From: Pseudomonadota bacterium
GTDB lineage: Bacteria; Pseudomonadota; Gammaproteobacteria; Burkholderiales; Burkholderiaceae_B
NCBI GenBank assembly: GCA_023439305.1
Contig: JAEXOO010000018.1
Location: forward strand, 124,001-188,000
DNA length: 64,000 nt
Reading direction: 5' to 3'
Positions 26,765-35,492 of the stretch are shown one piece after another; position 1 is the stretch's first letter, and the number at the start of each line of letters is the position of its first letter. Under the pieces are notes generated by a model, which saw only the letters and a program-made list of their open reading frames with translations, made no database searches and was not told where the DNA came from. A program made the position numbers and the translations under genes.

Positions 26765-26776
26765 CAGGATAGGTCT

Positions 26777-27400
26777 ATGCTTGTCTTATACACGGACAGC
26801 TCCCCTAATGGCTTCAAAGCCACCATCGCACTTGAGGAGCTTGCTCTGCCATATGAGCTCCATCATGTGCGCATCGATGCCGGAGAACACCAAGCGCCCG
26901 CATTCCTTGCGCTGAATCCCCACGGTCGCATTCCCGTCCTGCACGATAAAGATACCGATATCGTACTGTTCGAATCAGCCGCCATTCTGCTTTATCTGGC
27001 TGAGAAGAGCGGACAGTTGCTGCCTGGCGAACCCAAGGCCCGCTGGGAGGCGATCAAGTGGCTGCAATACCATGCTGCCAGCGTGGGGCCTATCCTGGGC
27101 CAACGCGTGCATTTTGAACTGTTCTCTACGGAACATATTCCCAGCGCCATAGAACGCTACAAAAACCTGACGGAAACCGCGTTCAAGGTATTGGACCATC
27201 GGCTGGCCGGGAACGCCTTCCTGGCGGGCGAGGAATACTCCATCGCCGATATTGCTCATTTCGGCTGGCTGCACATCGCCCGCCTCATTCACTTCGACTT
27301 CAGCTCCTATCAGCACCTGAGCGCCTGGTATGAGCGGGTGGCCGCCCGACCCGCCGTGCGCTCTGGCATTACCCTGCCCGCGCCCGCCACCGGCGCCTGA
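26777..27400 (+). CDS. Glutathione S-transferase, Nu-class-like
   Basis: A 207-residue protein with an N-terminal thioredoxin-fold domain (1-80) and an all-helical C-terminal domain. The segment YTDSSPNGFKATIALEEL carries the S/T-P-N motif of Ure2p/YfcG-like enzymes, where Thr/Asn rather than Tyr/Ser handle glutathione; NPHGRIPVL holds the conserved cis-Pro and ESAAILLYL the glutamyl-binding Glu-Ser. AGGATAGG precedes the start. It is divergent from the LysR gene and 19 bp ahead of a luciferase-like oxidoreductase, likely co-transcribed. Probable roles are disulfide or peroxide reduction or detoxification. Confidence 0.88.
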   Translation: MLVLYTDSSPNGFKATIALEELALPYELHHVRIDAGEHQAPAFLALNPHGRIPVLHDKDTDIVLFESAAILLYLAEKSGQLLPGEPKARWEAIKWLQYHAASVGPILGQRVHFELFSTEHIPSAIERYKNLTETAFKVLDHRLAGNAFLAGEEYSIADIAHFGWLHIARLIHFDFSSYQHLSAWYERVAARPAVRSGITLPAPATGA

Positions 27401-27419
27401 CTCACGGAAACTTCGCACC

Positions 27420-28433
27420 ATGACTGCTGCTTCAGCCCGCCAGGGCGCGTCCTTCAGCGCCTTCCAGTTTCACCCGGGTTACCGTCGGATGTTCGCTCCG
27501 GGCGAACTGACTGTCGGTATCTTTCTGCCACTGCGCCCCTATCAAGGCCGCATGGAGCCCTTGCTCCAGCAAACCGCCCTGGTCAGGGAAATAGACCGAT
27601 TGGACTTTGCCGCGATCTGGGTACGCGACGTTCCCCTGGCCGACCCGTCGTTCGGCGATGTGGGCCAGGTCTTTGATCCATTCAACTATCTGGCCTTTCT
27701 AGCCGCGCAGACGCAGCGGGTCAGCCTGGCGACGGGAAGCGCCCTCTTTTCCCTGCGCCATCCCTTGGATTTGGCCAAGAGCGCTGCCACGGTCGACCAA
27801 CTGTCGGGCGGCAGACTGGTGCTGGGCGTCGCCAGCGGAGACCGGCCCATCGAATTTCCTGCCTACGGTCTGGATCACGGCCAACGCGGAGTTCGCTTCG
27901 CCCAGGCCATCGACGACTTCCGCCAGCTGCTGCAAACGGAAACCCGCCACCTGGACTCGCCCTTGGGCCGCTTTAGCAATGCCGAACTCCTGCCCAAGCC
28001 CTACGCATCGCGCATCCCGCTGATGATCACCGGGGCGTGCGGGCAGTCCCCCGAATGGATTGCCGTCAACGCCGACGGCTGGCTGACCTACCCGGGCGCG
28101 ACCCACACGCCACTCGGCCCTGAACAATTGGCGGCAAAAATACACGCTTGGCGCCATGCCATCCCGGATGGCGGATTCCGTCCGCACATCACCAATGAAT
28201 GGCTGGATCTGGCGGACGATCCGGACTATCCCCGCACGCCGCTGCAGGGTGGATTTGTGCTGCGCACCGGACGCAAGGGCCTGCTCGCCCTGCTGGAGGA
28301 ATGGCGGGCAGCCGGCGTCAACCACGCCGCGCTGGGTCTACAGCACGGAGCACGACCTGTCGCGCAGGTTCTCCAGGAGCTGGCCGAAGAAGTGCTGCCG
28401 CACTTTCCATCTTTCGGCAACAGCACAGGCTGA
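27420..28433 (+). CDS. Luciferase-like flavin-dependent oxidoreductase (BA3436-type)
   Basis: A 337-residue TIM-barrel protein of the LLM class, using FMN/F420-type flavin. The segments AAIWVRDVPLADPSFGDVGQ, LRHPLDLAKSAATVDQLSGG and VLGVASGDRPIEFPAYG match the group I know as the BA3436 family of luciferase-type oxidoreductases. The ATG at 27420 with GGAA upstream is chosen; it lies 19 bp after the GST stop. Pairing with a GST suggests joint action on a thiol- or flavin-handled compound, but the substrate is unknown. Confidence 0.85.
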   Translation: MTAASARQGASFSAFQFHPGYRRMFAPGELTVGIFLPLRPYQGRMEPLLQQTALVREIDRLDFAAIWVRDVPLADPSFGDVGQVFDPFNYLAFLAAQTQRVSLATGSALFSLRHPLDLAKSAATVDQLSGGRLVLGVASGDRPIEFPAYGLDHGQRGVRFAQAIDDFRQLLQTETRHLDSPLGRFSNAELLPKPYASRIPLMITGACGQSPEWIAVNADGWLTYPGATHTPLGPEQLAAKIHAWRHAIPDGGFRPHITNEWLDLADDPDYPRTPLQGGFVLRTGRKGLLALLEEWRAAGVNHAALGLQHGARPVAQVLQELAEEVLPHFPSFGNSTG

Positions 28434-28439
28434 ACACGA

Positions 28440-28471
28440 GTGTGCCCACCCCGGAACCAGGGCAGGCACAC
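28440..28471. terminator. Hairpin between convergent genes
   Basis: GTGTGCC and GGCACAC arms with an 18-nt GC-rich loop that can pair further. It lies between the LLM gene and the convergent MHS transporter. No U-tract, so termination strength is uncertain. Confidence 0.45.
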
Positions 28472-28479
28472 CCATCACG

Positions 28480-29844
28480 CTAGGACGTCTGGGTCAGATC
28501 ATCCTTGTACGTCTCGGGACTGCGGCGCGTGGCCCACAAGGTAATCAAGGCCAGCATCACCACCATGACCGCCACTCCCCAGTAGTGCCCCTGACGGGCC
28601 AGCAACCAGGTCGCCAGCATGGGCGCCAGTCCGCCGCCCACTCCCGCGGCCACCTGGCAACCCAGGGAAGCACCGCTGTAGCGCACTTTTGTGCCGAACA
28701 GCTCGGGCAGATACGCCGCCTGCGGTCCGTACATGGCTCCATGCCCCAACGTCATGCAGGCCGCAATGGCCCCCATGATGATGGCGGGATCACGCGTTTC
28801 AAGACACAGGAACAAGGGATAGGCAGACAGCAATACAAAGGTCGCGCCGAAATAATAAAGCGCCCGGCGGCCCACTTTATCCGACAGCCAGCCAAACAGG
28901 GGAATGAAGCCGACCTCCAGTGCGGCGCCCAGGAGCACCCCATTCAAGATCACGCTCTTGGGCAGATCCAGTGCGCTGGTGCCGTAGACAATGACAAACA
29001 CGGTCAAGATGTAAACCCAGGCCACCTCGCACACCTTCAGACCGATGCTCAGGCACAGATTCAGCCTGTGCTTGGTCAATATCTGCCATAACGGCGCCTT
29101 GTCGGACTCCACTGCCGCAGTTGCCGTCGGTGTTTCCCCCTGACTGGCCTGGAAGACGGGCGACTCCACCACTTGCAGACGAATATAAAAGCCCAGCCCG
29201 ACCAGCACGACGCTGAGCAGAAATGGCACCCGCCACCCCCAACTCAAGAACTCCTCCTCAGGCAAGCGACTGAGCCAAGCCAGAATTCCGGTGGAGGCCA
29301 GCATTCCCAAGGGGAAGCCGACCTGCACCAGACTGCCGTAAAACCCACGACGCTCTCGCGGGGCGTGTTCGATCACCATCAGTGCGGCGCCGCCCCATTC
29401 CCCGCCAATGCCGAATCCTTGGATGATACGCAGCAGAATCAAGGCGATCGGGGCCCAGACCCCGATCTGCTCATAGGTGGGAAGCAGACCAATGGCGAAC
29501 GTCCCCCCGCCCATCAGAAACATGGTCAGCATCAACATGGACTTGCGCCCCACCCGATCGCCGAAATGGCCAAACACAATGCCGCCCAAAGGACGGGCAA
29601 TAAACCCCACCGCAAACGAGCCCAGTGCGGCCAAGGTTCCCATCAGCGGATCCAGCCCGGGAAAGAAAATCTTGTTGAACACCAGCGCCGCCGCTGTCCC
29701 ATACAACAGGAAGTCGTACCACTCGACTGTCGTCCCTATCACGCTGGCCATCACAACCCGCCTCATGGACCTTTCATCGTCCTGCTCGGGCTGCACCTGT
29801 GCGGCAGACTGCTCCAGCGTATCTGCCTTGATTGTGGTGCTCAT
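28480..29844 (-). CDS. MFS transporter, metabolite:H+ symporter (MHS) family
   Basis: A 454-residue, 12-segment inner-membrane carrier. GTTVEWYDFLLYGTAAALVF and the FGHFGDRVGRKSML loop motif are typical of MHS proteins such as KgtP, ProP and ShiA, which import organic acids or zwitterions with protons. The start at 29844 has GGAGA 5 bp upstream. It is divergent from the cupin-ferredoxin pair, and its upstream region contains an AGGAAACTTTT motif also found upstream of the DJ-1 gene. The substrate is unknown. Confidence 0.88.
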   Translation of the reverse strand: MSTTIKADTLEQSAAQVQPEQDDERSMRRVVMASVIGTTVEWYDFLLYGTAAALVFNKIFFPGLDPLMGTLAALGSFAVGFIARPLGGIVFGHFGDRVGRKSMLMLTMFLMGGGTFAIGLLPTYEQIGVWAPIALILLRIIQGFGIGGEWGGAALMVIEHAPRERRGFYGSLVQVGFPLGMLASTGILAWLSRLPEEEFLSWGWRVPFLLSVVLVGLGFYIRLQVVESPVFQASQGETPTATAAVESDKAPLWQILTKHRLNLCLSIGLKVCEVAWVYILTVFVIVYGTSALDLPKSVILNGVLLGAALEVGFIPLFGWLSDKVGRRALYYFGATFVLLSAYPLFLCLETRDPAIIMGAIAACMTLGHGAMYGPQAAYLPELFGTKVRYSGASLGCQVAAGVGGGLAPMLATWLLARQGHYWGVAVMVVMLALITLWATRRSPETYKDDLTQTS

Positions 29845-30067
29845 TCTTGTCTCCTGGTTCTTGGGCCCCGGAATCCCCCAGGCCCGCATGGATGTAACCG
29901 CAATAAAAAAACACGGTGAGCAAATACTGACAGGAAACTTTTTAAGCTTAAATTAGGGTTTATAAGTAAACTTTCTAGAATAAATTCTCAAAAAGTTGAC
30001 TGATAGAAAACATTTCGGTAGATTGCTTTCAACCGCATCTCATGAGCGGCTCAACCAAGGAGACCTT

Positions 30068-30499
30068 ATGAACACCCCCGTCGACACAGTACAGAACGAA
30101 GAAAACACCCATTACTCCCAGCGCCTGAAAGGCAAGCTGGAGCCGACCCAGGGCGGTTCGGTCTACGTGGACCCGGAATCCATGGAATGGCAGCCTTCGC
30201 AATTCGAAAAGATCTCGATGAAAGTGCTGTACCGCAACGACGCCGAAGGCGAAATGACCGTGCTGCTGAAATGGGAGCCCGGCGCCGTCCTCCCCTTCCA
30301 TCGCCACCCTGAGATCGAACAAAGCTACGTGCTGCAAGGATCGTTCTACGATCATGACGGCATCTGCCGGGCCGGACAGTATGTCTGGCGCCACCCCGGA
30401 TCGCTGCACGAAACCCGTTCCGATGAAGGCTGCGTTCTGCTCGCTGTCTACCGCAAGCCCAATGTCTTTTTCGGCACGGCCGGTTTCCAGGCCACCTGA
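30068..30499 (+). CDS. Cupin-domain protein (ChrR-like)
   Basis: A 143-residue single-domain cupin. Metal-binding motif 1 is PGAVLPFHRHPEIEQSYVLQG; motif 2 is GQYVWRHPGSLHE, giving the His/His/Glu/His set. AAGGAG lies 6 bp before the ATG at 30068; an upstream TTG-type start is much weaker. It precedes a ferredoxin gene by 52 bp. Such stand-alone cupins may be dioxygenases, isomerases or sensors; no reaction can be named. Confidence 0.8.
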   Translation: MNTPVDTVQNEENTHYSQRLKGKLEPTQGGSVYVDPESMEWQPSQFEKISMKVLYRNDAEGEMTVLLKWEPGAVLPFHRHPEIEQSYVLQGSFYDHDGICRAGQYVWRHPGSLHETRSDEGCVLLAVYRKPNVFFGTAGFQAT

Positions 30500-30551
30500 A
30501 CGGCACTCTTACACGCAGGGCGCCCGGCGCCCTGACTCGCAAGGAGCTGCC

Positions 30552-30875
30552 ATGACCTGCGTCGTCACCGATCCCTGCATCAACTGCCAATACGGAGAAT
30601 GCCTGGATGTCTGCCCCGCCGATGCCTTCCATCGCGGTCCCAACTTCATGGCCATCAATCCGCACAGCTGCATCAACTGCACACTGTGTATTCTGGCCTG
30701 TCCAGTACAGGCCATTGCCGGCGACTATGAGCTGGGCCCGGAGCGCCGGCGTTATATCGCGTTGAATGCCGAACTGGCGCAATGTTGGCCGGTGGCGCAC
30801 AGCGGCCCGTCGGCCCTGCCCGATGCCGACTTCTGGGCCGGGCAGACGGACAAGCATGCCCTGCTGACGCGTTGA
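30552..30875 (+). CDS. fdxA: Seven-iron ferredoxin, FdxA-like
   Basis: A 107-residue electron carrier. Cysteines C9, C17 and C50 fit a 3Fe-4S cluster and C21, C40, C43, C46 a 4Fe-4S cluster, with an extra C12. The beginning (MTCVVTDPCINC...CLDVCPADAFHRGPNFM) is the FdxA pattern ([21 protein letters not shown]). AAGGAG precedes the ATG at 30552. Located after the cupin gene, likely in the same transcript. It may supply electrons to an oxygenase acting on the transporter's substrate; that is inference. Confidence 0.9.
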   Translation: MTCVVTDPCINCQYGECLDVCPADAFHRGPNFMAINPHSCINCTLCILACPVQAIAGDYELGPERRRYIALNAELAQCWPVAHSGPSALPDADFWAGQTDKHALLTR

Positions 30876-30900
30876 AAGCCGCTGCGCACGCCTGCGCTCA

Positions 30901-31011
30901 TACGGTATGATCTGGACTGGAGCCGAGGCCCTGAAGGCGCTCGGAGCCGGACTGCATTCATTTCCGGCCGATGCAGCCTCGCAAGGCGGGGCCGCATCGG
31001 CTCTTACCGTA
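30901..31011 (+). ncRNA. Candidate structured leader of the XRE-cupin regulator
   Basis: Outer arms TACGGTA (30901-30907) and TACCGTA (31005-31011) enclose a hairpin CCGAGGCC/GGC-G-CTCGG (30923-30944) and a second hairpin GCCGATGC/GCATCGGC (30967-31001) containing an inner GCCT/AGGC stem. An alternative GCCGG/CCGGC stem (30946-30968) competes with the second hairpin. The outer 3' arm ends 5 nt before the GTG start, and no ribosome binding site is visible. A TATGAT box at 30906 could be a -10 element instead, which would remove the outer stem from the RNA. Confidence 0.4.
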
Positions 31012-31016
31012 CCGAC

Positions 31017-31691
31017 GTGGAAACAGGCGTGACCGAGGACCTCAGCACCCCCATCCCTACCAGCGATGCCCCCGATGAAGAAGAAGCAGCGGTCTGCCAG
31101 CGCCTGCGCGAATTGCGCCGCGAACATCGCCTGACGCTGGATACACTGGCCGAGCGATCCGGCTTCACCAAGGGCTATCTGTCCAAGATCGAGAACGGCA
31201 ACAAGGCGCCCCCCATCGGCACACTGGCCCGCATCGCACGCGCCATGGGCGTAGACCTGAGCACATTTTTCGTCGATCCCGGCCAGGGAAGCCCGCCCTT
31301 GCCGCTGGCCCCGGACTCGCCGGTCTCCGTGGTGCACAGCTGGGAGCGCAAACCCGTCAGCCGGGGCGGCAGCGACTATGGCTACGACTACGTCAGCCTG
31401 GCGCACAAAAAAGCCAATCGGAACATGGACCCCTTCATGTTCACTTTTCCCCAGCACACCAATCCCCAGATCTTCTTCGAGCATGCCGGCGAAGAATTCG
31501 TCTATCTGCTGACCGGAAAGGTGGAGTTCGAATTCAAGGTACGCGGCCAGCTCGCCCGCGTCGTGCTGGAGGCCGGTGACAGCATGTACTTCGAATCCAA
31601 CACGCCGCACCGGGGGCGCGCGCTTGAGAGCGAAGCACAAGCCCTGGTCGTGATCATCGAGCCGCCCGGCGACACGCAACAACACGAATAG
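31017..31691 (+). CDS. XRE-family regulator with C-terminal cupin
   Basis: A 224-residue transcription factor: HTH_3 domain at about residues 24-80 (LRELRREHRLTLDTLAERSG followed by YLSKIENGNKAPPIGTLARIA) and a cupin sensor domain at about 145-215 (HAGEEFVYLLTGKVEFEF; GDSMYFESNTPHRG). This is the PuuR/YdcN type in which the cupin senses a small metabolite. The start is GTG at 31017 or GTG at 31029; neither has a clear ribosome binding site. The preceding 110 nt can fold extensively. It sits between the ferredoxin and DJ-1 genes and is the likely regulator of this group. Confidence 0.88.
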   Translation: METGVTEDLSTPIPTSDAPDEEEAAVCQRLRELRREHRLTLDTLAERSGFTKGYLSKIENGNKAPPIGTLARIARAMGVDLSTFFVDPGQGSPPLPLAPDSPVSVVHSWERKPVSRGGSDYGYDYVSLAHKKANRNMDPFMFTFPQHTNPQIFFEHAGEEFVYLLTGKVEFEFKVRGQLARVVLEAGDSMYFESNTPHRGRALESEAQALVVIIEPPGDTQQHE

Positions 31692-31712
31692 TCAAACCGA
31701 TGTTGCCAAAAA

Positions 31713-31745
31713 GGAAACATTGAAATAGCATGAGGAAACTTTTCC
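31713..31745. promoter_or_regulatory. Candidate operators upstream of the DJ-1 gene
   Basis: GGAAACTTTTCC (31734-31745; arms GGAAA and TTTCC around CT) and a degenerate copy GGAAACATTGAA (31713-31724) lie 21 bp apart, just upstream of the DJ-1 start. The 11-mer AGGAAACTTTT recurs at 29932-29942 in the gap between the MHS transporter and the cupin gene. A shared site for the XRE-cupin regulator is the simplest reading. Confidence 0.5.
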
Positions 31746-31758
31746 AAGGAGTGACCTC

Positions 31759-32394
31759 ATGCATATCGGCATTGTTCTGTACGACGACGTAGAGCCCATC
31801 GAGATGGGCATTCTGGGCACCTTGTCCATGGCGCGGCGCCTGGCCCCGGAGCTGAACTACCACACGCTGTCCCAAACGGGCGGACCAGTCCGGTTGCGCA
31901 ATGGCTTGACGGTCGAAAGCGACGCCAGCTTCGATCAGGCCAGGCCTGTCGATGTCTTGATGATCACCGGCGGGCCAGGCTGGCAAACGCAAGCCCGCAA
32001 TCCTGTCCTGTTGGAGTTTCTGCGCTGTCGCCACGCACAGGGAGAGGTGTTGGCCAGCGTTTGCACAGGCGCCCTGCTGCTGGCCAGCGCAGGACTGCTG
32101 AGCGGCAGACAAGCCACCACTAAAGCGGCTTACGCACCACCGGAGATCTCGCCGCTGGACACGCTGGCCGACATGGCGCCTGACTGCTCGGTCCGCCAGG
32201 CCTTGCTGGTGGACGAAGGCGACATTATCACCGGTGGAGGTGTCAGCTTATGCGTAGACCTGACGCTGTATCTGCTGGAGCGTTTCATGGGAGCCAAGCT
32301 GGCCGCCGGCACGGCGGAAATCATGGAATACAGCGCCGCACGAGCGGCAAACCAAGCGCGCCTGCCGCGATTGATCAACACCGCCCGCGCCTGA
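31759..32394 (+). CDS. DJ-1/PfpI-family protein
   Basis: A 211-residue protein of the class I glutamine amidotransferase-like superfamily. The nucleophile elbow is ASVCTGALLLA with Cys at residue 102, and the conserved acidic residue is E15 in EPIEMGI. This subset includes isonitrile hydratase and the sensory half of GlxA-type AraC proteins; no DNA-binding domain is attached here. AAGGAG lies upstream. It probably belongs to the XRE-cupin regulon. The reaction is not known. Confidence 0.85.
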   Translation: MHIGIVLYDDVEPIEMGILGTLSMARRLAPELNYHTLSQTGGPVRLRNGLTVESDASFDQARPVDVLMITGGPGWQTQARNPVLLEFLRCRHAQGEVLASVCTGALLLASAGLLSGRQATTKAAYAPPEISPLDTLADMAPDCSVRQALLVDEGDIITGGGVSLCVDLTLYLLERFMGAKLAAGTAEIMEYSAARAANQARLPRLINTARA

Positions 32395-32416
32395 AAACGC
32401 GCAAAAGAACGCCGGC

Positions 32417-34303
32417 CTAGAGCTCCATCTGCATGCCCATTTCCACGACCCGATTCGGCGGAATCTTGAAAAAGCGCGTGCTGCGGCTGGCGTTGCGCGC
32501 CATGAAAGCGAACAGCCGCCGACGCCAGCCCATATACCAGGGCCTGCGGGATTGAATCATCACCGTCTGGCGCGACAGAAAATACGAGGTGGCCATGGGT
32601 TCCAGGTTCAGCTCGGGATGCTCTTGGGCAATCTGCTCCAGCAACTGGGGTACATTAGGCTCCTGCTTGAAGCCCCACGTGGCCACCGCCTGCCAGCTTC
32701 CGCGGCTCAACCGCTCCAGCCGATAGCGCTCGCCAAAAGGGACGTAAGGCACGCCTGCGCTGTCTACAGTCAGGAACAGCACTTGCTCGTGCAGCACCTT
32801 GTTGTGCTTGAGATTATGCAGCAGCGCCGGCGGCACGGTATTGACCAGCATACTCATAAAAACAGCCGTTCCCGGTACGCGCGTAGGCGGGTATTCCTCC
32901 AGCCCTGCCATGAACTCCTTCAAGGGCTGCTGATTCTCGATCAGGGTGTCATGGATAGCCTGGCGCCCCTGCTTCCAGGTCATCATCAAGGTCAGCAGGC
33001 AAACGCCCACCAGAAGCGGCAGCCAGCCGCCATCCAGCAGCTTGAGCGCATTGGCCGAGAACAACAAGACGTCCAGCAGCAGGAAAAAGCCCAGCAGCAG
33101 AAACCAGCCCCAGCGCTTGAGCCCGGTGGAGCCGCGCGGCAACAAGGATACCGCCAACAGACTGGTCATCAGCATGGTGCCGGTTACCGCAAAACCGTAG
33201 GCATGCGCCAGGCGGTCGGAGGAACCGAAGCTGACCACCAGCACCATCACCGCCAGAAACAGCAACAGATTGACGCGCGGCAGATAGATCTGGCCTTCTT
33301 CGCGAGCGGACGTATGCTGGATAACCATACGCGGCCAAAAGCCCAGTTGCACGGCTTGCCGGGTCACGGAAAAAGCGCCGGAAATCACCGACTGCGACGC
33401 GATGACCGTGGCGACCGTCGCCAGAGCCACCATGGGCACCAGCGCCCAGGAAGGCGCCAGATGGAAAAAGGGATTGCGGATGGCAGATGGGTCGGAAATC
33501 AGCAGCGCGCCCTGGCCGAAATAGCACAGCACCAAGCAAGGCATGACCACTACGAACCAGGCCCGGCGTATGGCAGGCCGACCATAATGTCCCATATCGG
33601 CATAGAGCGCCTCCGCCCCGGTCAGGGCCAAGACAAGCGCGCCCAGCAACAGAAAGGTCTCCCACGGCGCCTGCGCCACGAAGGCCCAGGCCCAGCGCGG
33701 ATCCAGCGCCACCAGCACCTGCGGATGTTCAATTACGCGCCATAGCCCCAGGCCGCCCAGCACCAGAAACCAGGTCAGCATGATGGGGCCGAACAACTTG
33801 CCCATGGTGCCCGTGCCGTGCGACTGGATCAGAAACAGGGCCACCAGCACAGCCACCGCCAAGGGAACCACCCAGGCGTCCAGCGCATGGGACAGCATGC
33901 CGATACCCTCGATGGCCGACAGCACGGAGATGGCCGGCGTGATGATGCTGTCACCATAAAACAGCGCCGCGCCGATCAGACCCAGCACCATGATGATCCA
34001 CCGCCGCCGCCCCTGCAGGCCGCGCGCCGCCAGCTCCATCAGGGCCAGCGTTCCTCCTTCGCCTTTATTGTCCAGGCGCAAGACCACCGTCACGTACTTG
34101 AGCGTAACTACCAGCGTCAGCAGCCAGAACAGCAGCGACAGTACGCCATAGACTTGCTCCGCGCCCGGATGGGCGTAAGCGCCCAGGGCGACTTTCATCG
34201 TGTACAAAGGACTGGTGCCGATATCGCCATAGACGACGCCCAACGCGCCCATCACCAGGGCAGCGCGCGCTCCATTCTTGGGACTTGCCGTAGAACTATC
34301 CAC
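32417..34303 (-). CDS. kup: Low-affinity K+/H+ symporter Kup
   Basis: A 628-residue potassium uptake protein with about 12 membrane segments and a C-terminal cytoplasmic domain. The beginning ALGVVYGDIGTSPLYTMKVA is the family signature, and DNKGEGGTLALMEL follows in segment 3. It starts 5 bp after the stop of the sensor kinase gene, so it is co-transcribed with the two-component system, an unusual context that suggests control by that system or by the signal it reads. Confidence 0.94.
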   Translation of the reverse strand: MDSSTASPKNGARAALVMGALGVVYGDIGTSPLYTMKVALGAYAHPGAEQVYGVLSLLFWLLTLVVTLKYVTVVLRLDNKGEGGTLALMELAARGLQGRRRWIIMVLGLIGAALFYGDSIITPAISVLSAIEGIGMLSHALDAWVVPLAVAVLVALFLIQSHGTGTMGKLFGPIMLTWFLVLGGLGLWRVIEHPQVLVALDPRWAWAFVAQAPWETFLLLGALVLALTGAEALYADMGHYGRPAIRRAWFVVVMPCLVLCYFGQGALLISDPSAIRNPFFHLAPSWALVPMVALATVATVIASQSVISGAFSVTRQAVQLGFWPRMVIQHTSAREEGQIYLPRVNLLLFLAVMVLVVSFGSSDRLAHAYGFAVTGTMLMTSLLAVSLLPRGSTGLKRWGWFLLLGFFLLLDVLLFSANALKLLDGGWLPLLVGVCLLTLMMTWKQGRQAIHDTLIENQQPLKEFMAGLEEYPPTRVPGTAVFMSMLVNTVPPALLHNLKHNKVLHEQVLFLTVDSAGVPYVPFGERYRLERLSRGSWQAVATWGFKQEPNVPQLLEQIAQEHPELNLEPMATSYFLSRQTVMIQSRRPWYMGWRRRLFAFMARNASRSTRFFKIPPNRVVEMGMQMEL

Positions 34304-34307
34304 AGTC

Positions 34308-35447
34308 TCAGTTTCCGCTCGGGGTTTCAGTCCGCGTCAGCCGTGCGCCGATACGAGGACCTGGAAATACAATCGTGATTCGGGTGCCGGGAAAATCGGG
34401 CCGGCTGAGCAGGCTCCACCATGCGCCATGAGCGCGGGCGATCTCCTGGACAATGGCCAGCCCAAGCCCGGAACCTTCCGCCTGGCTGCCCGGGGAACGA
34501 TAAAACGCATCAAAAACCCGCTGCTGGTCCACGCCCAGAATGCCAGGACCATGATCTTCCACTGACAAGGACGGCGGATTGCTGGCCACACGCAGCACAA
34601 TGCTGTCGGTTCCACGCCCATAGCGCAAGGCATTGTCCATCAGGTTGGAGAGCAATTCGCGCAGCAGCACAGGCTCGGCATCAATCCATACAGGTTGCTC
34701 CGGCGCCGTCAGGTGAATCTCCACGCCGTGCTGGCGTGCCTGCAAAAACCAGTCGCCGCCCTCTTCCCGCGCCCATTCGCACAGATCCAGGCGCACGAAA
34801 CTGTCTTTGATATTGACGGTGGAGTCGGCGCGGGCGAGCACCATCAACTGCTGGCCCATGCGTATCATGCGATCCGACACGCTCTTGATGCGCTCGGCGC
34901 GCTGGCGTATGTCATCGGGCAAAGGTCGGGCCAGCATCAGTTCAGACTCCAGACGCAGCCCGCTCAGGGGCGTGCGCAACTGATGCGCCGCATGGCCGAT
35001 GAAGCGCTTCTGCGCTTGCAGCGTGTCGCCCAGGCGCTCCAGCAGCTCATTGAAATGCTCCACCAAGGGAACCACTTCCGCGGGCAGGCCGCGCACATCC
35101 AGTTGTTCGAAATTTTCGTCGGACCGATGCCGGATCTGGCGCGACAGCTCGCGGATGGGGACCAGGCCCGACCGTATGCCCGACAACAGCACCCAGGCGA
35201 TCAAACCCACCAGCAGCAACTGGCTGAGCACCATGGTCCAGAAGATATCCCGCAGCAGCCAATCTTCCAGGCTCATGCGACGGGTCAGCACCCAGGTTAC
35301 GCTCAAATCCAGGACGACAAGAATGGAAATCGGCGGAAAAAGCCGCACCATGAGCTTGCGGGCCAGCGAGCCCGGCGCAGGAAAGCGCAGCAGCAGACGC
35401 CGCCACAGCGGCAAGCGCGCAAGATCGGAAGCGGATAGTTCGGGCAT
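34308..35447 (-). CDS. Sensor histidine kinase with a minimal periplasmic loop
   Basis: A 379-residue kinase. Two membrane segments at about 35-55 and 68-90 are joined by only about a dozen residues, so the usual 100-plus residue TctE/QseC sensor domain is absent. A HAMP-like linker follows, then the phosphoacceptor H155 (GHAAHQLRTPLSG), N-box (NLMDNALRYG), G1 (DHGPGI) and G2 (GSGLGLAIVQEI). It follows its response regulator by 45 bp and precedes kup by 5 bp. The layout resembles intramembrane-sensing kinases, where the membrane segments themselves detect the signal. Confidence 0.9.
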   Translation of the reverse strand: MPELSASDLARLPLWRRLLLRFPAPGSLARKLMVRLFPPISILVVLDLSVTWVLTRRMSLEDWLLRDIFWTMVLSQLLLVGLIAWVLLSGIRSGLVPIRELSRQIRHRSDENFEQLDVRGLPAEVVPLVEHFNELLERLGDTLQAQKRFIGHAAHQLRTPLSGLRLESELMLARPLPDDIRQRAERIKSVSDRMIRMGQQLMVLARADSTVNIKDSFVRLDLCEWAREEGGDWFLQARQHGVEIHLTAPEQPVWIDAEPVLLRELLSNLMDNALRYGRGTDSIVLRVASNPPSLSVEDHGPGILGVDQQRVFDAFYRSPGSQAEGSGLGLAIVQEIARAHGAWWSLLSRPDFPGTRITIVFPGPRIGARLTRTETPSGN

Positions 35448-35492
35448 GACTGACCTATGGGGACTGGCAGACGGAGGCGGCCCCGTGCACGA

